DNA of 64,000 nt from Myxococcales bacterium (GTDB lineage Bacteria > Myxococcota_A > Polyangia > Polyangiales > Polyangiaceae): the NCBI GenBank assembly GCA_016720545.1, contig JADKKK010000017.1, positions 24,142-88,141 of the forward strand, read 5' to 3'. The notes beneath the pieces were generated by a model. That model had not been told where the DNA came from and did no database searches. It saw only the letters and a program-made list of their open reading frames with translations. The translations under genes were made by a program, and so were the position numbers. This document shows positions 59,494 to 64,000 of the stretch, piece by piece. How positions within the stretch are numbered: position 1 is the stretch's first letter; each line of letters starts with the position of its first letter.

Positions 59494-60744
59494 GTGAAGA
59501 AGCCGCCTCGCAAGAAGGCCGTCGCGGCGACGAAGCCAGCGACCGCGAGCCACGAGGACGCGCTCTTCGCTCGCGTCATCGACATTATCGAGGCGGCGCG
59601 CGGTCACGTCGCGCGCTCGGTCAACACGGCGACCGTGCAGGCCTACTGGCTCATCGGGCGCGAGATCGTCGAGGTCGAGCAGCACGGCGAGAAGCGCGCG
59701 GGCTACGGCGCGCGCGTGATCGAGGGGCTCGCAAAGCGCCTGGCAGGGCGAGTCGGCAAGGGCTTCAGCGTCCCGAACCTCCGCAACATGCGGCAGTTCT
59801 ACCTCACGTACCCCGAGGGGTCGGCGCTGCCCGGGGCGCTTGGCGGCGGGACGAGTCGCCCCGAGAAACGCTCGGCGCTGCCTAGCGTTTCGGCGTCGTG
59901 GAAGATTCGCTCGGCAGTGCCTAGCGAATCGCGCAGAGGCATTCGGACAGCGGCGCTGACCGAAACTGCCGGCGTGCCCGCGCCCTTTCCGCCGTACCTC
60001 GGGTGGACGCACTACCTGCTCCTCATGCGGGTCGCGAACCCGACGGCGCGCGCGTTCTACGAGATCGAGGCCGCGCGCGAGAGCTGGGCGAGCCGCGAGC
60101 TGGAGCGGCAGATCGCGTCGCTCCTGTTCGAGCGTCTCGCGAAGAGCCGCGACAAGGAGAAGGTCCTCGCGCTCGCTCGGCGCGGACACGAGGTCGAGGT
60201 GCCCGCCGACGTGCTGAAGGACCCTTTCGTGCTCGAGTTCCTCGGGCTCGACGAGCGGTCCCACTGGCGCGAGCGCGATCTCGAGCAGGCCATCATCGAT
60301 CGCATCGAGGGCTTCCTCCTCGAGCTCGGCAAGGGCTTCTGCTTCGTCGCGCGGCAGAAGCGCGTGACGCTCGAGGGCGATCACTTCTACGTCGACCTCG
60401 TCTTTTACAACCGCCTGCTCCGCTGCTTCGTGCTCGTCGATCTCAAGCTCGGCAAGCTCACGCACCAGGACCTCGGGCAGATGCAGATGTACGTGAACTT
60501 CTTCGACCGCTTCCAGCGCGCGGAGCACGAGGCGAAGACCATCGGCATCGTCCTCTGCTCGGAGAAGAACGACGCGATGGCGAAGATCACCCTGCCCGAG
60601 AACAACGAGCAGATCCTCGCCGCGCGCTACCAGATGTACCTGCCCACGGAGGAGGAGCTGCGCGCCGAGCTGGCCCGCGAGCGCGAGGCCGCGGAGCGCG
60701 CGCTGCGGCTCGCGGCGGACGTGAAGGTTCCGGGCGATGGCTGA
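59494..60744 (+). CDS. DUF1016 (YhcG-type) PD-(D/E)xK nuclease-family protein
   Basis: 416 residues from a GTG at 59494. The DUF1016 N-terminal domain reads VQAYWLIGREIVEVEQHGEK and GFSVPNLRNMRQFYLTYP. An unusual Ser/Arg/Ala-rich insert of about 50 residues follows. The C-terminal nuclease domain has GKGFCFVARQKRVTLEGDHF, YVDLVFYNRLLRCFVLVDLK (Asp and D-L-K motif) and TIGIVLCSEKNDAMA. The family is frequent in defence islands and next to restriction genes. It overlaps the next gene by 8 bases. Confidence 0.87.
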   Translation: MKKPPRKKAVAATKPATASHEDALFARVIDIIEAARGHVARSVNTATVQAYWLIGREIVEVEQHGEKRAGYGARVIEGLAKRLAGRVGKGFSVPNLRNMRQFYLTYPEGSALPGALGGGTSRPEKRSALPSVSASWKIRSAVPSESRRGIRTAALTETAGVPAPFPPYLGWTHYLLLMRVANPTARAFYEIEAARESWASRELERQIASLLFERLAKSRDKEKVLALARRGHEVEVPADVLKDPFVLEFLGLDERSHWRERDLEQAIIDRIEGFLLELGKGFCFVARQKRVTLEGDHFYVDLVFYNRLLRCFVLVDLKLGKLTHQDLGQMQMYVNFFDRFQRAEHEAKTIGIVLCSEKNDAMAKITLPENNEQILAARYQMYLPTEEELRAELAREREAAERALRLAADVKVPGDG

Positions 60745-61946
60745 AACTCGCAAGTGGGAGTTTAAGGCGCGCTTCCGCCGGCACGCGTTCGGTTGGAAGT
60801 CGCAGCCCGCCATCACGCGCATCAAGCAGGCTGTCACCGAGATCAAGAAGGTCGCCAAGAAGGAGCCCGTACTCGCCGCCGAGGGGGCCATCGCCTTCCT
60901 CGAGCGCGTGTCGCCCGCCCTCGAGCACGTCGACAGTTCGTCAGGAGCTATCAGGCACGGCGGTGGGCAACGCCATCGGGGAGCTGGTGCCGATCATCGC
61001 GAACGCGCCCGCCGACGCGAAGACGCGCGACGCCTGGCTCGAGCGGCTGTTCGAGGCGCATCAGGCGGACCAGATCCCGTACATCGAGCGGCTCGCCGAT
61101 CACTGGGGCGAGCTGTGCGTGTCGAAGGAAGTCGCGTCCGCCTGGGCGGACACGCTCGTCGGCATCACTCGCATGGCGCTGAGCCCGGACAAGACCCTGC
61201 GCGGCCACTTCCACGGGACCTCGGCGTGCCTGAGCGCGCTCTACCGCGCCGAGCGCTTCGACGAGCTCGTCGACCTCCTGCGCGTCGACACGATCTGGCC
61301 GTACAAGCACTGGGCCGTGCGGGCGATGGCAGCGAGCGGCAAGAAGGCCGAGGCGCTTCGTTACGCTGAGTCCTGCCGGAGCCCGTGGGCGAGCGACCAC
61401 GAGGTCGACTCGGTCTGCGAAGAGATCCTCCTCTCGTCCGGCCTGATCGACGAGGCCTACGCCCGCTACGGTGGACGCGCGAACCAGGGCGGCACGTACC
61501 TCGCGACGTTCCGTGCCGTCTCGAAGAAGTACCCACACAAGTCTGCGAGCGATGTCCTCGAGGATCTCGTAAAGACCACGCCTGGCGATGAAGGCAAGTG
61601 GTTCGCGGCCGCGAAGGACGCAGGGCTCTACGACGAAGCGCTCTCCCTCGCGAGCCGCACGCCCTGTGATCCGAAGACGCTCGCACGCGCCGCGCGGGAC
61701 TACACCGAGAAGCAGCCAGCCTTCGCGGTCGGCGCGGGGCTCTTGTCGCTGTACTGGCTCGTGCAGGGCTACGGCTACGAGATCACCGGCGCCGACGTGT
61801 GGGACGCCTACCGCGCGACGCTCGCGGCCGCGGAGCGCCACGGCAGCGCGGCCGAGGTGCGGGAGCGCGTTCGAAAGCTGGTCGCAGCAGAGGGCGCAGG
61901 CGAGCGCTTCGTGACGAAGGTGCTCGGCAGGGAGCTGGGGCTGTGA
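60737..61946 (+). pseudogene. Helical-repeat protein of the cassette, single-base frameshift
   Basis: Two frames join to about 403 residues. It starts MAETRKWEFKARFRRHAFGW and runs to LEHVDSSSGAI; the frame then continues in another register as GTAVGNAIGELVPIIANAP. An extra A at 60953 (ATCAGGCACGG instead of ATCGGCACGG) explains the shift. The rest is a chain of helix pairs (WLERLFEAHQADQIPYIERL, ACLSALYRAERFDELVDLL, LASRTPCDPKTLARAARDY) like TPR/HEAT scaffolds. It may be intact in life if the A is a sequencing error. It overlaps both neighbours. Confidence 0.7.
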
Positions 61947-63079
61947 CTCGCCTGCGCGATCGACGCCTTTCGTCCACCCTCTCGGAGGAGGAAGTCCGCC
62001 TCCTCACGCGGCCGACTGAGCTGCCGCCGCAGCCGTGGCGGTACACCGTCACGCCCAACCTCGTCGACAGCCTCGTCCGCATCGCGGACGCCGCGGGCCA
62101 GATGACCGCGGCACCGCTCTCGTACTACCGGCGCAAGGAGCTGGAGGCGCGGGCCAAGCTCATGCGGATCATCTGGGTCGTCGGCGGCAGCTTCCGGAGC
62201 GTGAAGCTCGAAGAAGTCGAGGCCGTGCTTGGTGGCGCGCGCCTCGTCGAGAAGCGCGAGCCAATCGCCGAGGCGATCCGTCGCGCGGCGATCGTCGAGG
62301 ATGCGCTCGCCCACTACTCGACAGCGCGAGGCAGCTCCGACAACCGGCTCACGCCGGAGCTAGCCATGGCGTACGAGCGCGCGAGCCAGGGCACGTCCAG
62401 TCTGAGGGAGGCGCGTTGGCTGGCGTATTCGATGCGTGAGCGGGGCAAGCTCCTCGACCTGAACAAGGATGCGACCAAAGTGCCGCCATCGGTAAAGGCG
62501 ATGTTCGACTGGACGAACCAGGACCCGCTCGTGTCCAAGTCGGCCGTGCTGCGAGCCGCGACGTTCTACTGGGGGCTGAAGCTGCTGTATCCCGCCTGGC
62601 GTTCCGTCAGCGTCGTCCTGCACCACGAGCTACGCGCCGGGCGCGTCGACGCCAACGGGCTCTTGATGCTGACCGAGGCGACGGTGGCGCAGCACGAGCT
62701 TCTCGACACGGCGCGGATCGACCTGCTCGAGACCGACGAAGGCGACCTCACGAAGTACTTCGAGCTGTTCACCTCGGCGTTGCTGCGCGTGCTCTGGGAG
62801 CGGCTCGAGGCGCTCGGGCGCGTACGGGACAACGAGGAGCACCTCCCCTGGAAGGTTGTCGCGCCCCCCGACGCGCTCGACGCGGATCTGTACGAGGTGG
62901 TCGAGCGGCTCGGCCAGGCGGGCAGCGCGGCGATCGTGGCGGGGCTCGGGAAGAACGCGCCGCCCCTTCGCACCGTGCAGCGGCGGCTCCAGAAGCTGGT
63001 CAGCGACGGGGTGCTCGCCAAGCGCGGGGCGAGGAAGAACGCGGTCTACACGCTGGCCGGGCGGGATGGGAGCGGATGA
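61943..63079 (+). CDS. Fic-like protein lacking the catalytic motif
   Basis: 378 residues from a GTG overlapping the previous stop (GTGA). The helical N-terminus (YTVTPNLVDSLVRIADAAGQ, then a short region VVGGSFRSVKLEEVEAVLGG) resembles the region before the Fic core, where SAAIEG normally stands. The centre is helical (VLRAATFYWGLKLLYP, EGDLTKYFELFTSALLRVLW) in a Fic-like order, but HPFxxGNGR is absent. The C-terminus is a winged helix (PPLRTVQRRLQKLVSDGVLA). If Fic-derived it would be non-catalytic. The assignment is tentative. Confidence 0.45.
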   Translation: MTRLRDRRLSSTLSEEEVRLLTRPTELPPQPWRYTVTPNLVDSLVRIADAAGQMTAAPLSYYRRKELEARAKLMRIIWVVGGSFRSVKLEEVEAVLGGARLVEKREPIAEAIRRAAIVEDALAHYSTARGSSDNRLTPELAMAYERASQGTSSLREARWLAYSMRERGKLLDLNKDATKVPPSVKAMFDWTNQDPLVSKSAVLRAATFYWGLKLLYPAWRSVSVVLHHELRAGRVDANGLLMLTEATVAQHELLDTARIDLLETDEGDLTKYFELFTSALLRVLWERLEALGRVRDNEEHLPWKVVAPPDALDADLYEVVERLGQAGSAAIVAGLGKNAPPLRTVQRRLQKLVSDGVLAKRGARKNAVYTLAGRDGSG

Positions 63080-63226
63080 TCGGCGGGACGCTGTGAGCGC
63101 GGAGAAGGCGTCCCGACGTGGAGCACAAAGAGCGGGCATTCGGATCCTTCCGCTAACTATCCGCCACGGTTGGCGGATAAGCGAACGCCGTCCAGAGCGC
63201 GCAAGTGGCTGATATTGCGGGCGTCT

Positions 63227-63276
63227 GTCGCGCCTGCTGTTAGCGGGACGGTCGCGAGTTCGATTAACTGTCCCAG
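63227..63276 (+). repeat. Degenerate tRNA-Asn 3' half
   Basis: Fifty bases align without gaps to 58881-58930, keeping CTGTTA of the anticodon loop, GTTCGA of the T-loop and AGAGCCA at the end. The T-stem no longer pairs and there is no 5' half, so it is a decayed att copy, not a gene. From 63080 to here no gene is seen. Confidence 0.5.
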
Positions 63277-63319
63277 AGCCATTCACGCGGGGTCGCGGAA
63301 ACGCGACCCGGCACTTTTT

Positions 63320-63577
63320 AACAGCGGCCTCGGAGAGCGATCTCCGGGGCCGTTGCGTTTCTCCCCCACGTTTCCGCGACCTTCGACGCTCGGCGAGCAC
63401 GACGCGCGCGTGGACAGCGTTCGCGCAGAGAGCGCCGCGGGCGTGAAGGAGCGCTCGACGAGGGCGCTCTGGACGGCGTTCGCGCTCTCTCTTCTGGCCC
63501 GCGGGGAGAGAGGAACCGAGAGCGTTTAACAGCGGAGCCCGTTTTCGCGGGACGGAGCCGCTGACGTTTAACTGGCC
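63320..63577. repeat. Post-tRNA flank repeat, copy B
   Basis: Diverged copy of 58968-59226, offset 4351-4352 bp throughout, including a weakened terminator hairpin near its start and the paired GTTTAAC motifs at its end. From 63578 to 63754 nothing recognisable is seen. Confidence 0.65.
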
Positions 63578-63754
63578 GGCGGCTCGACGGGCTCCGCGCG
63601 GACCATTGCCCAGCCAGACGCTGAAGAGGAAGAGTAACCGGTGCACATGGCGCGCGCGGCGTCGGAGGAGCGCGACCCACTGGGCAGGGCAAGACGGCAA
63701 GCGGGGGGGCTCGCGGCGAGCTGATCACGAAGCGGGAGCGGAGGTCGTCCCCGC

Positions 63755-64000
63755 TGTAGCGCCTCGCTCTCCGTCATGATCGCCCGCCCGAATTCTCCCG
63801 CGCTCTCTGCCCGTTCGTTCACCTGAGACGTCGGGCGAGTCCGGGAGGTTTCGCTGGGAAGTGGTCGCCGACGGCGAGGGCGCGCGAGCATGCGGGAACA
63901 AAAGGAGTGAGCCCGAGCGTCTGACCACGCTCGGGCTCGTGTCGGTGCCGTGCAGCTGCTTTGGAAGTGCCCGCTCTCCGACGAGCGGTACGTTAGCGAA
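63755..64000 (+). mobile_element. End of a second, inverted copy of the 8-11 kb insertion element
   Basis: These 246 bp are the reverse complement of 11153-11398 with about five mismatches. The outer end again begins TGTAG. The rest of the copy lies beyond the window. Confidence 0.85.
63950..64000 (+). CDS. Zinc-finger-like accessory protein, start only
   Basis: The first 17 codons, starting at a GTG, are identical in protein to those at 11203 (VQLLWKCPLSDERYVSE). The conserved hairpin GAGCCCGAGCG/CGCTCGGGCTC lies 12 bases upstream at 63909-63938. Confidence 0.55.
   Translation, partial: MQLLWKCPLSDERYVSE

Noticed and set aside
63227..63276. Second tRNA-Asn
   Set aside because: The T-stem does not pair and there is no acceptor or D-arm; kept only as a degenerate repeat.

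Overview
The window is very GC-rich and gene-dense. Frequent GTG starts, many 4-base start/stop overlaps and many small Cys-anchored lipoproteins with Ala/Pro/Asp-rich linkers suggest a myxobacterium-like deltaproteobacterium (Myxococcota). This is an inference from style and gene content; no rRNA is present.

Layout. 1-6.3 kb: core genes on the minus strand (TPR-like lipoprotein, DUF4331 protein, beta-propeller lipoprotein, crotonase, aldolase/dehydrogenase fusion). 6.47-18.48 kb: a genomic island in a tRNA-Val(GAC) gene, bounded by an exact 44-bp repeat of the tRNA 3' end. It carries a MerR/Cys-rich metal-binding pair, a broken tyrosine recombinase, an insertion element with a frameshifted DDE transposase and an ExeA-like ATPase, a possible replication initiator, an XRE regulator with a clear operator, a serine recombinase, hypothetical genes and a terminal nucleotidyltransferase toxin/antitoxin-like pair. 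A truncated copy of that antitoxin lies just outside the island. 19-31 kb: core and accessory genes, including a LanM-dehydratase-like protein, penicillin acylase, Uma2-type nuclease, dipeptide epimerase, OprP-like porin, MHS symporter and AmpG-like transporter.

31.0-45.1 kb: a ten-gene minus-strand purine cluster in transcription order purA-purM-purSL-purQ-purH-(197-bp gap)-purCE-purB-purD-purN-purF. It covers all of IMP synthesis plus the first AMP step. PurC is fused to an animal-type (class II) PurE, which fits the absence of purK. PurL carries an N-terminal PurS-like domain, while the glutaminase PurQ is separate.

45-58.8 kb: periplasmic or surface hydrolases (alkaline-phosphatase-like, PHP-type, NAGPA-type), gpsA, a NamZ-type DUF1343 protein, an NtrC-type response regulator, membrane and lipoprotein genes and an Hsp70 protein with a PilZ-like N-terminus. 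58.9-63.6 kb: tRNA-Asn followed by a coupled three-gene cassette (DUF1016-type nuclease, a frameshifted helical protein and a Fic-like protein lacking the catalytic motif). The cassette is bracketed by a diverged repeat of the tRNA 3' half plus its downstream flank, and is a candidate defence module. The last 246 bp are the end of a second, inverted copy of the 8-11 kb insertion element.

Across the core regions, but in neither island, a palindromic 11-mer TGYARRRTRCA occurs ten times, nearly always inside genes and in all three codon phases. This looks like a DNA-level signal that the annotated features do not explain.
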